This document shows, piece after piece, positions 45,921-60,475 of a stretch of DNA of 64,000 nucleotides. The notes under the pieces were generated by a model. That model was not told the DNA's origin. It made no database searches and was given only the letters and a program-made list of their open reading frames with translations. This DNA comes from Circinella minor (taxonomy: Eukaryota; Mucoromycota; Mucoromycetes; Mucorales; Lichtheimiaceae), in NCBI GenBank assembly GCA_016758965.1, contig JAEPRB010000082.1, positions 1-64,000 on the forward strand, given 5' to 3'. The translations under genes and the position numbers were made by a program. The first letter of the stretch is position 1. Every line of letters begins with the position of its first letter.

Positions 45921-47511
45921 AATAAGCGCTTGGCAAACATATTACCACATACACACATATACATACTTACATACATCCATAATTTCATATATATATATTA
46001 TTATTATTATTATGTATTGCATAATATTTGATTCCCCTTTCTTTTAAACCCCTTCATATTGTACAGTTTTTTTCTCATTATCATTTTCTATCATAGTTTT
46101 ATATATATATATATATTCATTACCATCCCAATGTTTTTTTTTTAATATAGTTTTTTTTTGTACTTTAACAGAATTTAAAAAAAGGTCACTTGTTCAATAT
46201 CTAAGTGAGATATTACTATTTTATTAGTAATGTAATATAATCACAAATATATTAAAAAAAGTATTTTTATAGTACGGATATATTATAACAAAGTACTTGA
46301 TTGTTATGGGCTACCAAAAGTCAGGCAGTAAAAAAAAAAACGAATTTACAGCTTCTTCTCTACAGTGCGTTGATTTTAACTTCGAGAATTGTAACTTTTC
46401 ATGTTGTAAAAATAAGGAAACAAAAAAAAAAATGTTTTATTTTTACAGAGAAAGCGTGAACTCCAACTTTACAATTTTATGCTCGTGATTTCACCTTATC
46501 AAACAAAGCAGTCAATAGACTAATGGTAATAACGTTGTACTTTTAGTAATAAATACTTTTATAATAAACTACTGTAAATATATGCTTAATTTTATAGTTT
46601 ATTTGTTTAGTCTAATAACTATTATATGCTATTAATGTTGGCGACGACACTTTACTGCCAAATTAATTGATTACAGTAGAAACATATTAGTTCCTTTTCC
46701 GTGTTCTGTCAAAAGAATTTTCACTATATAGTAATATGTAGTACATATCTTAAACAACTACACTTTCTATAATTTCGTCTTGCTGAGAGCAGATGTGCAT
46801 GGTTATTGGATGTATTAAAAGTAATAGAAATATACCTTCATGTACTAGAAAGTATGTTTATTATTATCCCAAAGGATATTTCTTAAATGTTACCTGGAAG
46901 TATGTATAAATCTAATTTAAAGTTCAAACTGAATGTTGATAGTATTTCTTTTTCTTTTTCTTTTGAAAAATCGCTTCTTTATGAAAACAACAATCAATTC
47001 AAAAAAAAAGGTGTCAAATAAATATATGAATTTTTTTTTTTTGTGAATGAATATTCGCTCTAATGATAAATCTATCATCTATCGTACAATCACAATACTT
47101 GTCTTGATATAATCTAGATTCTAAACACAACAAAAGTATAGTTTATATAAAAATTAAGAAAGATTCATAAGGTAGATTAGGTATATATAATAATTTTTCC
47201 TTGGTATACGGACTAATTTATCTTGAAGTAAACTTTCAACGAGTTTCCAATATTCATATATTGTGATGCTTAAAAAGTGTATTGATGGTATTAAAATAAA
47301 TTAGTCCTTCAGCATCGAAAAAAAAAGATAGAGGGTACATAGTTAGAATCAACAATCATTTGTCATTAAGCAGTAAAATCAAGAGGACTTACAAATCAAA
47401 GGAAGGATCTCTGGCTAGCATCATTCCGATTTTGGCTGCTAAATTGGAGACCGTTGTTTCTTCTTCTAGTTATAATATCACGAACGACCAACATTTCAGA
47501 AACGCACCATT
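45921..47511. other. Intergenic, no supported gene
   Basis: 3' flank of the trehalose-phosphatase gene and 5' flank of EMC6. AT-rich with poly-T and TA tracts. A 63-codon frame at 46297 has no features and is not called. Confidence 0.5.
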
Positions 47512-47859
47512 ATGAGTAATCCAAACGCCAATCAACCAAATCAAAACGCACATAAATATTTCCAACCTCATGTCGTTCATAACAATAAACAGCTACAATT
47601 TATCCGGTCGTGTTTCGCTGCCATCGCTGGATCTGCTGCAGGCATTCTTGGCTTAACCAATTGGTCTGGATTCCTATTCTATGCTCTTAGTTGGTCAACA
47701 CTTTCAATCCTTTTAGTCGTCTTCAAATGTCACCATCAACCTGGCAATTACTTTATGCATGGAATACGTGAACTTGTTGTAGATGGTGCGATTAATGGTC
47801 TTTTATCATATATCTTGTTTCATACCTTTCTTTTTGGTCTCGTCCACTTGTATCAATAA
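47512..47859 (+). CDS. EMC6: ER membrane protein complex subunit 6
   Basis: A single exon of 115 codons, close to the usual size of about 110. EMC inserts tail-anchored and multispan membrane proteins at the endoplasmic reticulum. The N-terminal 30 residues are Asn/Gln-rich and cytosolic. QFIRSCFAAIAGSAAGILGLTNWSGF matches the conserved aGILGLtgxxGF block of the family, and two more hydrophobic spans follow (YALSWSTLSILLVVF and GLLSYILFHTFLFGLV). Gene start chosen at the ATG followed by SNPNANQPNQN because no upstream in-frame ATG is seen before a stop. Confidence 0.85.
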   Translation: MSNPNANQPNQNAHKYFQPHVVHNNKQLQFIRSCFAAIAGSAAGILGLTNWSGFLFYALSWSTLSILLVVFKCHHQPGNYFMHGIRELVVDGAINGLLSYILFHTFLFGLVHLYQ

Positions 47860-48202
47860 TAATAACAGCCTTTTCTCTCTTAATTTTATTAAACACGTAC
47901 TTATCATAAAGTAAAAAAAAAAAAACAGAACTAAAATAATCCACGTACACACACACATACTCTCTCTCACTCTCACATACACATTTCATCTCATATAATA
48001 TAATTAATCATCATCATTGTTATGTGTGTTTATAATATATATAATATATAATGACGCGTTTTTATTGTTTTTAATACAGTAATAAGAATATATGGGGATA
48101 GTAATGAAGAGGTGAATGCTAAAGAAAAGTGAAAAAAGGGAATTGAAATTTATGATATAAAGAAATAGAATGCTTTTTATTTATTATGAATCAAAGGGTG
48201 GT
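47860..48202. other. Convergent intergenic region
   Basis: 3' flanks of EMC6 and the aspartate aminotransferase gene, with CA and CT dinucleotide-rich stretches near 47946-47985. No gene seen. Confidence 0.5.
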
Positions 48203-50140
<1,938 letters not shown>

Positions 50141-51923
50141 GATGATTGTTTTTGAACCAAAAAAAAAAGTTGTATATGTAAAAGAGATATGCACAAAAGG
50201 TGCCCAATGCTCTAAATGGGTCTTTTATATAAGAGACATTTATTTTTAAATCACCGCAAAAAGATTTTTTCCTGCTTTCTCACAAGGATTTCCCGCTAGA
50301 CTCACTTTAGCCCTTAAAAGTAACACTTATCAAAAAATAAAAGAAAATCATTTTTTTCTTTTTGACGACAGAACTGTAAAAAACAGCCCGGGTTCTTTTC
50401 ACGATACAATTTTATATATAAAACTAATTGATTGAGCCGGGTCGTATTACTGGGAACTAATAAATATATGTTTATTATTTTTTTTTTGATATTACTTTTG
50501 TTGTTTATCTATAATAAATAAACGAACGCGTTTGATCCTAGCAAACAAAGAAAAAAACGCTTGTTTCTATTTTTTTTACGCCCAGAATTTTTTTTTCGCG
50601 CTGTCGTAAACCTTATTACTATTATTACCTCATCCATACTATCTCAGTTTGATTCAATAAATATAAAAATAATAAAAATCAGGAGCTTCTAAACTTACAT
50701 TATCGTCGTCGTCGATTTCTTTATATTATGCTAGTAAGTGAAAATGCGTGTGGCTTCAAAGGACAACTTTGCTTCCTCGGAACCAAAATGTCCTTCTCTT
50801 TTTTACCCGGTTCAGCAACCGGACCTAAATGAGTCATGCAACAATTTCTAATGTCCCCCCAAATTTTTTTTTATAAGAAATAAAGAAAATAAAACGTGGG
50901 CGAAAAAAATAAAACATATTTATACAATTTTATGTGTACACAATAGATGTATGACAAAGACAAACTTAGTAGATCCAGTCCCTTTTGTTTTTAGCAACAA
51001 GCGCAAAAAAAGTAAAACAACAAGGAGAAAAAGTACCGTGTCACTCTGGAATAACATAGTAATCTTAATTCCTATAAAACGGAATTTATTTTGTTGATAA
51101 TCAACATGTTCTCTACTAAATGTGCCGATTTAATGTAAGATTATCGGAGCCCACTTTGTACAATTGACCATGGGGTAAGTAGGAATAAACTACCAGTTGG
51201 ATTATATAAAATTCGTAGCCGCTAATTCAGTAGTTTTTTCTCGATAAGTACACTTTTTCTCTATTTGAGTTATGGGCATCCTGTAATGGTACTCGTATCA
51301 CATTGAAAGAGAGTAAAACAAACATTTATATTACTAGCCATTGCTATTTCTCTACTTAAAGTTAGTATTTCAAACATTTTCTTTTTTTGTATATGTCAAC
51401 TCTCTAATTTATTTTTTTGAACACTTTTTTTGATCGTTTTGAAAATAATGAAATACAGTTTCATCATTTCTTCTCGTCGATCCTTTTAGTTTTCTTTTAT
51501 TTACTTATAGAAGAAGGTTCTGGATATTCTCTTTGTTGAAATTGTTAGATAAAACATGATATAAAAAAGAAAAGTGGTTAAGATAGCTTAGTGAGCTTTT
51601 CTTTTTTGGCGAGGGAAACTTTTCGAAGGACGTTGAAGCAGTGAGAACAAAATTTCAATTTTTTGGAAGAAAAAAGAATTTATTCCTAAATGTGCTGAAG
51701 CCCTTTTTTTCCCCTTTTCTAATGGATATCTAATGTATTATTACAAACAAAGAACTTGTCTTAATTCTTTGTTTTTGGTTCCTCGGTGCCCACAAAGTGC
51801 GGGGTAAGGTAACCCGTTGTTATGGCAACCGCGGGACTAGTTTTTTTTTTTGACATGCGGAGAAAACTTTTGCTCAAAGCATATACTACAGCTGATCCGT
51901 ATATACAAAGACCTTCAATAATA
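50141..51923. other. Divergent intergenic region between aminotransferase and EFM4
   Basis: 5' flanks of both genes. T-rich tracts near 50350-50600 and A-rich tracts around 50880-51020. The minus-strand 65-codon frame at 51761-51958 is antisense to the EFM4 first exon and rejected. An X-box-like palindrome at 51816-51829 is listed separately. Confidence 0.5.
51816..51829. promoter_or_regulatory. X-box-like palindrome upstream of EFM4
   Basis: GTTGTTATGGCAAC is an imperfect inverted repeat close to the RFX-family X-box GTTGCCATGGCAAC, one mismatch per arm position at CC/TT. It lies about 95 bp upstream of the EFM4 start codon. RFX/Crt1-type factors exist in fungi, where they control ribonucleotide reductase genes; binding here is inference. 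Confidence 0.4.
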
Positions 51924-52947
51924 ATGGGGGACGATACACAAGATTTTGAAGCATCCAAGCTTGGAACTAAAGACTAGTAAATGTTGTCAAAATAAAATTA
52001 TATAATTTTTTTCTTGCATTCTTTTATTACCATGATTAAAAAAATAAATAAAACAATGATCTAAATTGTACATATATATTTATATATGCATCCAGTTGGG
52101 ACAAAGTATATGATCGCGAAAACAACAATTTTAATGAAATTGGCGACATTGGTGAAATATGGTTTGTTATCTAAAAAGAAAAGAAATATGCATTAATATA
52201 CAGGAAAAAGAAATAACTTATTTATTTATCTAAAAAAAATAGGTTCGGTGAAGATAGCGTAGAGAAAATGACAGAATGGGTGACTGAAAATGTCACTTGT
52301 GGTTCCAGTCGAATAGTCGATCTGGGTTGTGGCAATGGTCATTTATTGCTTGAACTTGCAGGAGAAGGGTACCAAGAATTGGTGGGTATTGATTACTCAG
52401 AACCTGCAATTAAACTAGCCAAAGCAGTTGCTAAGCAACGTCAACTTGATAATGTTATCTCTTATGAAACAGTGGATTTACTTGGTTCAGATTGGGCTTT
52501 ACAGAATCAGTTTGATGTAGTATTAGACAAGGGAACATTTGACGCTATATCATTGCACCCAGATCAAGAAAAAGCTAAACAAGAAGGTAGAGATGGTCCA
52601 AGGGAACGTTATGTTGAAGCTGTACGAGAATTGATGAATCCAGGTGGTTTATTTCTTATTACGAGCTGTAACTGGACCCAACAGGAACTCATGGAAAGTT
52701 TTCAAAAATGTAAGCTCTTTTACATATATATATATATATATATCCATTATATATTATACGTTTTAAAAGAGAGAACAAGTAATTAAATCAAACTAATCTT
52801 TTTAAATTTATATCCACGCACATACAAACACTCTCTCATATATATATAGATTTTCGCTATCATTCCCATGTTAAATATCCAACATTTTCTTTTGGAGGAC
52901 ATACTGGATCCAAAATTTGTACTGTTGCCTTTGAACCATTGTCATAA
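51924..52947 (+). CDS. EFM4: eEF1A lysine methyltransferase, EFM4/METTL10 family
   Basis: A seven-beta-strand SAM-dependent methyltransferase that methylates a lysine of translation elongation factor 1A. Four exons (51924-51976, 52096-52161, 52243-52709, 52850-52947) encode 227 residues, in family range. Motifs are LGTKDYWDKVYDRE at the N-terminus, IGEIWFGEDS, the SAM-binding VDLGCGNGHLLLELA, VGIDYSEPAIKLA, and the family-specific LDKGTFDAISL. The C-terminal exon gives YHSHVKYPTFSFGGHTGS.. CTVAF, typical of EFM4 ends. The start is the ATG of MGDDTQDFEASKLGTKD. Confidence 0.92.
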
Positions 52948-53026
52948 AATTAAAATTAATTAACTATCTACAACGATATATAAGTTTCTAGACAAAAATA
53001 TAGTTATCAAACAAAACATCACGTTC

Positions 53027-54671
53027 TTAATGTCGATCCCACCCTTGATTTTTAGCAAACAGATGTGGAGGTAACCCTGTTCCACCTATATAAGCAAAAT
53101 TTTATATTAGTATTTTACTAGTTTTTTTTTTTTTGCTGTGTTATTGAAATCCAATGAATTTAAATATATTTATATATGTATACACTAACCATTACCCATC
53201 ATATGTGGAGGAGGTACATTACCCATATAAGGATGTTCATTTGAAGGTGGCGTCATCATTTCACGCTGCATATGAAATTGATGAGCAACTTGGGGTGGAA
53301 GATGATGATGAGGTTGAAGCATTGGGCCAGGTCCAACAGGTCCTGCCATATGAGGCGACATGGGTTGCATTAAATGCGGAGGAATAAATTGTTCTATACC
53401 CCCTTGTCCTTGGCCTCCAAATGGATGATGATGGGGATGATGAGGCATCATTGGCCCGTTACCATTCATACCTGAACGTGGCATCACAGGAGGTGAAAGA
53501 CCATCTCCTCCACCGGCGCCACCATTAGTATACTGAAGTAATTGTTCCAAATTTCGAGGTTGACGACCAAGAGGTGGAGGTGCTTGCTGGTGTTGGGCAA
53601 CAATCGATGGGTCTATAATTGGGCTTGTACCTGGCTGTCCAGGCATAGGATAAACCCCCCCTGGTGATGTTACAGGCATACGTTGTTGCGATTGTTGTTG
53701 ATAAGGATTTGCAAATGGAAGTTGACCAGGTGAATTTGCCTGCTGTTGTTGCTGGGGGTGTGGTTGAGGTAGTTGTTGTAAAGGAATGCCGCTTTTGATT
53801 GTTCCCGGCGAATGGTTAGATAATGCAGGTGACCCACCTGCAGATGGACTGCCAGTTGCAAATGATCGCGCTGTCGATTTATTGGATGCAATGGAAGGAG
53901 ATCGTCCTTCGGAAGATCTTGCACTCATTTGACGTAGCACAGAAGTTGGGAGATTTCCTGCAAATGCTTTACCAACAAGTTTTGGCTTTTGAGTACTATC
54001 TGTGCTTTCGGTACGTGTATGTTGATGATGCTGATGATGATGTTTTCCAGCTGGCGTACGTACAGGGGATGCTTCTGATTCTGTAGAATGTATTGGTTCT
54101 TCATGTGTCGGAGCATTGATAGGTGATATACGATGCTGGGTGTCTCGTACAGGTAGTTTTGGTGATAATTGAGCATATTCTGCTTGTTGTAATTGTTGTT
54201 GTTGTTCTTGTTTTGGTACTACATTTACAATCATTGTTTCATGATGTTCATTTACTTCCTGTTCCTCTATAATAATATCATTCTTGGCTTCATATGGTGC
54301 TGGTGGCTATTTAATGAAGAAAATAAAAAAAAAATATGAGAATTCCCCTTTGTTCAACCTTCTAGAATATACATTTTTTCCATGTTCACTATATAAAAGT
54401 AAAACATACCTTTGGTTGAGATAGTATTTGTAGAACCTTATCAAAGCCTAATGCATCCTCGGTTGAAGGTTTAATCTGTTGTGGTTGAGGTGATCGTTTG
54501 GCACCTAAACTTTGAAGTACTTCTTCTTCTGATAACATACGCGGAGCTACCGATGGTTGCAGCTGCGAAGGTTGTTCAGCAACAACATATTGCTGTTGAG
54601 GTGATGCTTGAGGTAAATTTCCACCGAATAAATCATTCACACTAATGGATTTGCCCTGAGCTGGAATGGAC

Positions 54672-54708
<37 letters not shown>

Positions 54709-56474
54709 GCTGCTGTACTAGTTGTTGTTGCTGCTTTTCGCGTGGAATAGGTAAGCCAGCTTCTTCTTCACGTTTTGCAAAAAATTTTGCAAAGCGAGAA
54801 CCACGTTCACGACGACCTGATAACGATGGTGAAGATTCAAGGATGGACGGCGACATGAAATCCACATTGGTTGGCTGAGGTTTTTGCAATTCCATGGAGC
54901 CCATGCCACCAAGAAGTAAGTCGAGATCGCTGACTTCTTTTTTTGGTTGTTGCTGTTCTTCATCTATTATATAAACAAACCATATAGCCCTTATTAAAAC
55001 GATGATAACAATCACCCTTTTACCCCTTTCTTTTATATATCTATATATACATTACCTTTTTCATGAAAAGAGGAAGTAGATGGTTGTGATGGTGATGGCT
55101 CATTCTCTTCGATATTTTTATCACGTAACTTCATATCCAATTTCCATGCTTCCAAATCATTTGAAAAGCCAGGAGGAGGAGCTGGAGGTATAGATTCAAG
55201 TTGCCTTACTGACTTTCTTTCTGTACTAGGATTATAATCCATCCATTCTGGTAATTTATCTGGACGGTCTTCGTGTATATCTCCATTGATTAATTTATTT
55301 GTCATTGGCTTTTCACGGGTAACTACGATTACAAATGGGTTGTGTTATTAACGTTATGTTATATAAATATCTATAAATCAACAAAGGAATTCCAAGAACT
55401 TACTTTCTCTTCGGTTTCTGAAACCTTCATTTAAATTATTTCTGTTATCTTGATGATGTTGATGATTATGATATTGTTGATGATGTCGTCTGGTATTTTG
55501 AGATGGAGATATACTTCGATGTTGATTTCTGTTACTATTATTATTATTATTGTTATTATTATTGTTATTGTTATTTGTTCGTCTGTTGCCATATCGATTA
55601 GAAGAAAGCCCCCATTCTGCTGAATAGTTTTGACTCCGTGATGTTCGTAAATCTCTGTCGTTACTCATGCCATTACTATTATTGGGTCTCAATTCATCGT
55701 TCTGTATAGTATATAGATATCAGGAGGTTTTTTTTAGTATACAACTCATTCATTATCCCTTAATTTCTTTTTTTTTATATAGCTTCTCCATTGAATAATA
55801 ATAAATATAAATTTACATGGCGGTAACGCAAGGTTGTATGTGATGATCGTGTTGACGTATTTGAATCGTCTTCAGTATTAGTTGTAGTGGAGGTAGACCG
55901 TTTTCCATAAGCTTGTGATGAAAATATAGATTTATTGGGTGCGAGTAAAACGTTCTTGTCTAGGGAGTTGGCTATGTTATTCAAGAAGTTTACATACATC
56001 GGTTAATCGTCTATGTGTATATGTGTATGTATACCCATAAACAAAAATAAAAATAAAAACAAATATTATACCTAATGCTCGAGAAGTGATGGCTCCGTTT
56101 AATATACTTTTAGAAAGTGGTGCTTCTGAATCATCACTGTACCAAATAAATTTAAAAGTTAGTTTTATGTTTGATCCTTTTGTATAATGGAAGAACGGGC
56201 CCATATTTTTTGATAAATTCCCACACATCATAACAAAAAAAAATTACCCAAACCATGTCGATAAAGGTGGCATATTGACTGGTTTTGCAACTAATGGGCT
56301 ATCTCGTAATGACATCAAGACTTGGTATGGATATCGAGTAACTGGAGTTTTGGATTCTGTTGTTGCTGTTGTTGCTGTTGCTGTTGTAGTATTTGTTGTT
56401 ATAGTTTCTGTTTCTGGTGCTGTTGATGCTACTGCTTCATCGACAGCAGTCGGTATGTCCCCACGATCTGACAT
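53027..56474 (-). CDS. 4E-T-like protein (eIF4E-binding, mRNA repression)
   Basis: Eight exons (56474-56248, 56136-56072, 55971-55817, 55701-55404, 55322-55056, 54963-54410, 54306-53190, 53085-53027) encode 913 residues, mostly disordered. Near the N-terminus Y48PYQVLM54 fits the eIF4E-binding consensus YxxxxL plus hydrophobic, followed by SLRDSPLV. In the centre GSRFAKFFAKREEEAG resembles the SRF..WF block of animal 4E-T. The C-terminal half is Gln/Pro/His-rich and ends LPPHLFAKNQGWDRH. Animal 4E-T moves eIF4E into P-bodies and represses translation; a similar role is inferred. PolyQ runs include about 15 Gln near 54673-54715. Assignment rests on two short motifs, so another eIF4E-binding repressor is possible. 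Confidence 0.6.
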
Positions 56475-57340
56475 GATGACAGTCGTTTATAATTTTTGAT
56501 GTTTTTTTTTAATATATAAATTTAGAAGAAAATGTTTTTTTGAAATAATAAACAATGTTGATTACGCAATGCAGTCCTTATTTTTCTTATCCTGTAACGC
56601 GTTCTTGGGGAGTAAAATCCAAAAAGAAGTCGTAAAAGAGCAGTAAAAGAATAATAAAAAGTGACAAGAAGGAAAACTTTCTTTTTTACAAGGACTGTTG
56701 GTCTTTTTTTTTTTTTTTGTCTTTTTACGCTCCTGGGGTCTCCGCTCTATTTTTGCACCAATATCTTTTTATCCCCTTTTCTCTATTTTCATGGTATATT
56801 AATATCCCTTTTTCTTCTCAACTGTTCTTTCTTTCAGTGTTTACGTTAAATAAACTTTCATTATTACACATGACTAATTCTAGAAGGGGCCTTAAATAAT
56901 AACTATGAGACTCTATGGCAAATGTAATCGGCTAAACAACTTTTTTTTGGCTACTTGTTATTGCAAAGGTTGTTTTTGAAAATATAAACAACCTAAACCT
57001 ATCTTGAATACGCAATCAAAATATAACTGCCATACCCTGTTACAAGTTATACTTCCATGCCTTTTTTTTTTTACATAGAATATGCTATCTTTATATCCAT
57101 TTCTATTGTTGCCATGAAAGCGTATATATACGATCGCTTAACAAGATTTTGATATTTCTTTATATGTATAAAGAATTTATTACTAACACACACAGAGAGA
57201 GCAATTCTATAAATTTTATTTTTGAGTCATATATGCATGCAGCCACGTCCGATTGATTGAGTTGTATATAAAAAAAATCATGCGGTGATTTTTTTATAGT
57301 CTCTTTATTTTCATTTTCATTTTTATAAAAATCAATTAAT
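56475..57340. promoter_or_regulatory. Divergent intergenic region between the 4E-T-like gene and PPOX
   Basis: 866 bp holding both 5' flanks. T-rich tracts near 56705-56725 and 57060-57072. The frames seen at 56661-56899 are low complexity. No specific operator recognised. Confidence 0.4.
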
Positions 57341-59215
57341 ATGCCTTCTGTAGCAGTATTAGGAGGAGGCATTTCTGGTCTTTCTACAGCATACTATTTA
57401 GCGCGATATGCACCTCGTGCAACTCAAATCACGCTTATTGAAGGCTCTGATCGTGTAGGTGGTTGGATTCGTAGTCGTCGTGTTGAACCTGGATTCCATG
57501 CTACATGTCCAAAAAGCAATGCTGTCAATAATGAAAATTCCGTACTATTTGAATCAGGTCCGCGTAGTTTACGACCTGTTGGAGCCAGTGGTGCTGTTGT
57601 TTTAGAAATGGTACATATATTATATGAACTATTGGTTTAATCGAAGGAAAAAAAAGAGGGAATGAGGGAAGTAAATAGCTGATTTATCAATTATTAACGC
57701 GTGTTTTTTTATGTACTGTCAACCTCTAACCCATAGATTAGAGAATTAAGTCTTGTCGAAGATTTAGTAGCTGTACCAAAATATGACCCATCCGCCAGAA
57801 ATCGGTACATTTATTATGATGGTTCCATAAACAAGCTACCAAATTCACTATCTTCCTTATTATTTCATAAACCACCGATACTTAAATCAGTCATACCCTC
57901 CATTCTGAAGGAACCTTTTGTACGTTCAGCAAGAACAGGAAAAGAAGATGATGATGAAACATTGTATTCTTTGGTATCTAGACGATTTAATGAACATGTT
58001 GCATTGGATTTGGTTGGATCCATGGTGCATGGTATATATGCGGGTGATATCAAGAAGCTTTCAGCTCGATCTGTTCTCAAAATGCTTTTCGAGAATGAAC
58101 GAGTATATGGTAGTATTATGAAAGGATTAATCAGGGGTGGGGTAAATATGGAGACATTCCGCGAACGTGGTATTGCTGCGCGAGCAAGAAAAGAAGATCC
58201 AGATTGGTTTGCGAAGATGGAAGCTATGAGTGTAATTGGCTTCAAGGACGGTACGGAAATGTTGACTGAACAATTAAAAAATTGGTTGGAACAATGTGAA
58301 AACGTCAATATTGTTACAGGCGAACCTGTAACTAAACTACAAGTACAGGGTTCGGAATCCAAGGTAAACAATATAAACGTTCATATATATATATGTATTA
58401 AAAAAAACTTTTTTTAATTATTCTTATATTGCGGTAAAAAATATAACTATTAATTTTAGATTACAACGACAAAACGAGTTATTCATACAGATCATACTAT
58501 TTCCGCACTTCCTTCGAATATATTGGATACTATTACTTCTTCTACTTTATCATTACCCCACCTCTCATACAATCCTCTTGTAGACGTTGCTGTTGTTAAC
58601 TTGGCTTACTCACCCGACGTAAAACTCAAATATGATGGCTTTGGATTTCTGACTCCTCATCCAGATTCAAAATACCCTATTCCAGTACCTGGTACCTTGG
58701 GTGTTGTTTTTGATTCTAATGCCATGCGTGGTCAAGACACCAACGACGATCGTCTAAAAGCAACTGTTATGATTGGTGGGCATCAATGGTTCAATGCATT
58801 CAAGGTACCTATTGACCAATTGGATCCAGAAGACGCATATCGATACGCACTCAAATCTATGTCATCCTTTTTGGGAATTGATGCTCAACCCGAATATTCA
58901 ATGGTTAATTTACAAGCTAAATGTATTCCACAATATCTTGTCGGTCATCAACAACGATTGGGTGAATTGGATCAAGTGTTAGAACGAGATTATGGTCATA
59001 CACTGAGTGTGACAGGTGCAAGTTATTGGAGTGTAAGCGTTCCTGATTGTATTAAAAATAGTCGTGAATTGGTAGAAGAACTGGTTGTTTCTGGTGCACT
59101 GGGAAGTAAAGACAAGGTCGTTACTGGATTGGGCCGATCGGGTCTTAGTACAGAAGATATGATGGATAGTGCACGGTTGAGCAAGAGCCATGTTAATATT
59201 TTGATGAAATCATAA
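57341..59215 (+). CDS. HEM14: Protoporphyrinogen oxidase
   Basis: FAD enzyme that oxidises protoporphyrinogen IX to protoporphyrin IX, the penultimate step of haem synthesis at the inner mitochondrial membrane. Three exons (57341-57610, 57737-58363, 58460-59215) encode 550 residues. The N-terminus is the FAD-binding VAVLGGGISGLSTAYYLAR with IEGSDRVGGWIRS. Next come LFESGPRSLRP (the family's ESGPRSLRP block), NRYIYYDGSINKLPNSL and LVGSMVHGIYAGDIKKLSARS. The C-terminal part contains LGVVFDSNAM, TVMIGGHQW and a GLGRSGLSTEDMM stretch. No cleavable presequence is evident, as in other PPOX proteins. Confidence 0.93.
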
Positions 59216-59737
59216 AAAAAAAGTAGAAAAAAAATATATAGCTGTTTTAAACTATCCTTATTATTGCTACGTATGCTTTCTTGTTTTTTTTTTCTTATCC
59301 ACAAAATAGTTTTATTGGTATATATATCATAACAAGGAAATGAAATATAGAATTGTCTTCAATTTCATTTTCTTTACAAAATAAAGCCGTGGATTTTATT
59401 TAATCAGGTCCTGAATACGTCAGAGGTTATTTGTGAACACTGTTTTTTCCTGGTGACATTTCCTCTTCCCAACAATACAATTAAATACAGGTTATAATTG
59501 TTTAATCGTTATAACTATACAGTATAATGCTATTAACCTCACCATAATTAGATAGTAAAAGCAATGACAAAGTATATAAAAATACGAAACAAAAATGAAA
59601 ACGTCCTGTATTCATTTTAGAAGGAATAGAAAGGGAATTAATATATCCCCTCTCTTTTGCTGTTATATAAGTAATGCGTATAACTACTATTATTCTAAAA
59701 CTGTAAATCATTCTATATGTATTTTGCTACAGTACTA
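59216..59737. other. Convergent intergenic region
   Basis: 3' flanks of the protoporphyrinogen oxidase and WBP2-like genes. AT-rich; no gene seen. Confidence 0.5.
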
Positions 59738-60475
59738 CTAAGATAACATCGTTGTTGTCGAGTATGCGGGTGGAAGTATTGCATCGTTATTGTTATTATT
59801 GTTGTTATGGTAGCAGTAGGTACTATTATTAATATCCCTTGCTGTCGTCCTCGTTATTATCACGGTGTCTGTAAGTGCTTGATCATATGAAGGTAACTGT
59901 TCTTGCTGTTGCATAATACGTGTAGATAATTGTTGATGCATTACCAATACTTGTTTCCGTGAAGCTAAACCAGCCATAATCATATTAAGATATTCTTTAA
60001 ATGCTTCGCGGCGATTCCGGTCTTTTTTGGCAAATACAAGTTGTATCCGAACGGGTGTAGTGTTGTTTACCAAATATAAACTTAAATTAATTCCACACCG
60101 GAACGTTAGTTTGCATTTAAGCGAGGAAATTTGACCCAGATCAATTTGAAAGGTGGACACTATTCTTGTTGTTGTTGTCGTCGTTCCATCACTGTTATTA
60201 TTATTGGTAATAGTGTTGGAATGATCTTGAAGTAATAAAACAAATCGTTGGTCAGTCAGATGAACTGATGCCAGATCCATCTTGGCTTGGATACCATTAC
60301 CAATATCTTGGATTGTTGCTGAGATTGGTTCTTGATTAAAATAAAAACTTTCGTTTGTTTGCGGCAAGGGCACCAAATGAAATTGTTGTTGAATTGGGTA
60401 TGTTGTTTGTTGGGATAGAGACGGGATAGAATGAATTGGACGTAAACATACTCGAGTTTGATTGATGCTTGGCAT
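59738..60475 (-). CDS. WBP2-like protein (GRAM/PH-like fold) with PPxY and LPxY motifs
   Basis: A single exon of 245 codons. Residues about 30-165 look like a GRAM or PH-like domain: short beta strands (RFVLLLQD, STFQIDLGQISSLKCKLTF, LSLYLVNNTTPVRIQLVFA) followed by a C-terminal helix (RNRREAFKEYLNMIMAGL). The tail holds LPSYDQAL and, close to the C-terminus, LPPAYSTT, motifs of the LPxY and PPxY type that bind WW domains. Animal WBP2 combines an N-terminal GRAM domain with PPxY motifs. Overall similarity is weak and rests on arrangement rather than on clear sequence blocks. Confidence 0.5.
   Translation of the reverse strand: MPSINQTRVCLRPIHSIPSLSQQTTYPIQQQFHLVPLPQTNESFYFNQEPISATIQDIGNGIQAKMDLASVHLTDQRFVLLLQDHSNTITNNNNSDGTTTTTTRIVSTFQIDLGQISSLKCKLTFRCGINLSLYLVNNTTPVRIQLVFAKKDRNRREAFKEYLNMIMAGLASRKQVLVMHQQLSTRIMQQQEQLPSYDQALTDTVIITRTTARDINNSTYCYHNNNNNNNDAILPPAYSTTTMLS

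Noticed and set aside
51761..51958. 65-codon minus-strand frame
   Set aside because: Overlaps the EFM4 first exon and promoter on the opposite strand; no features.
57865..58371. 168-codon minus-strand frame
   Set aside because: Antisense to protoporphyrinogen oxidase exon 2, which carries conserved family motifs.
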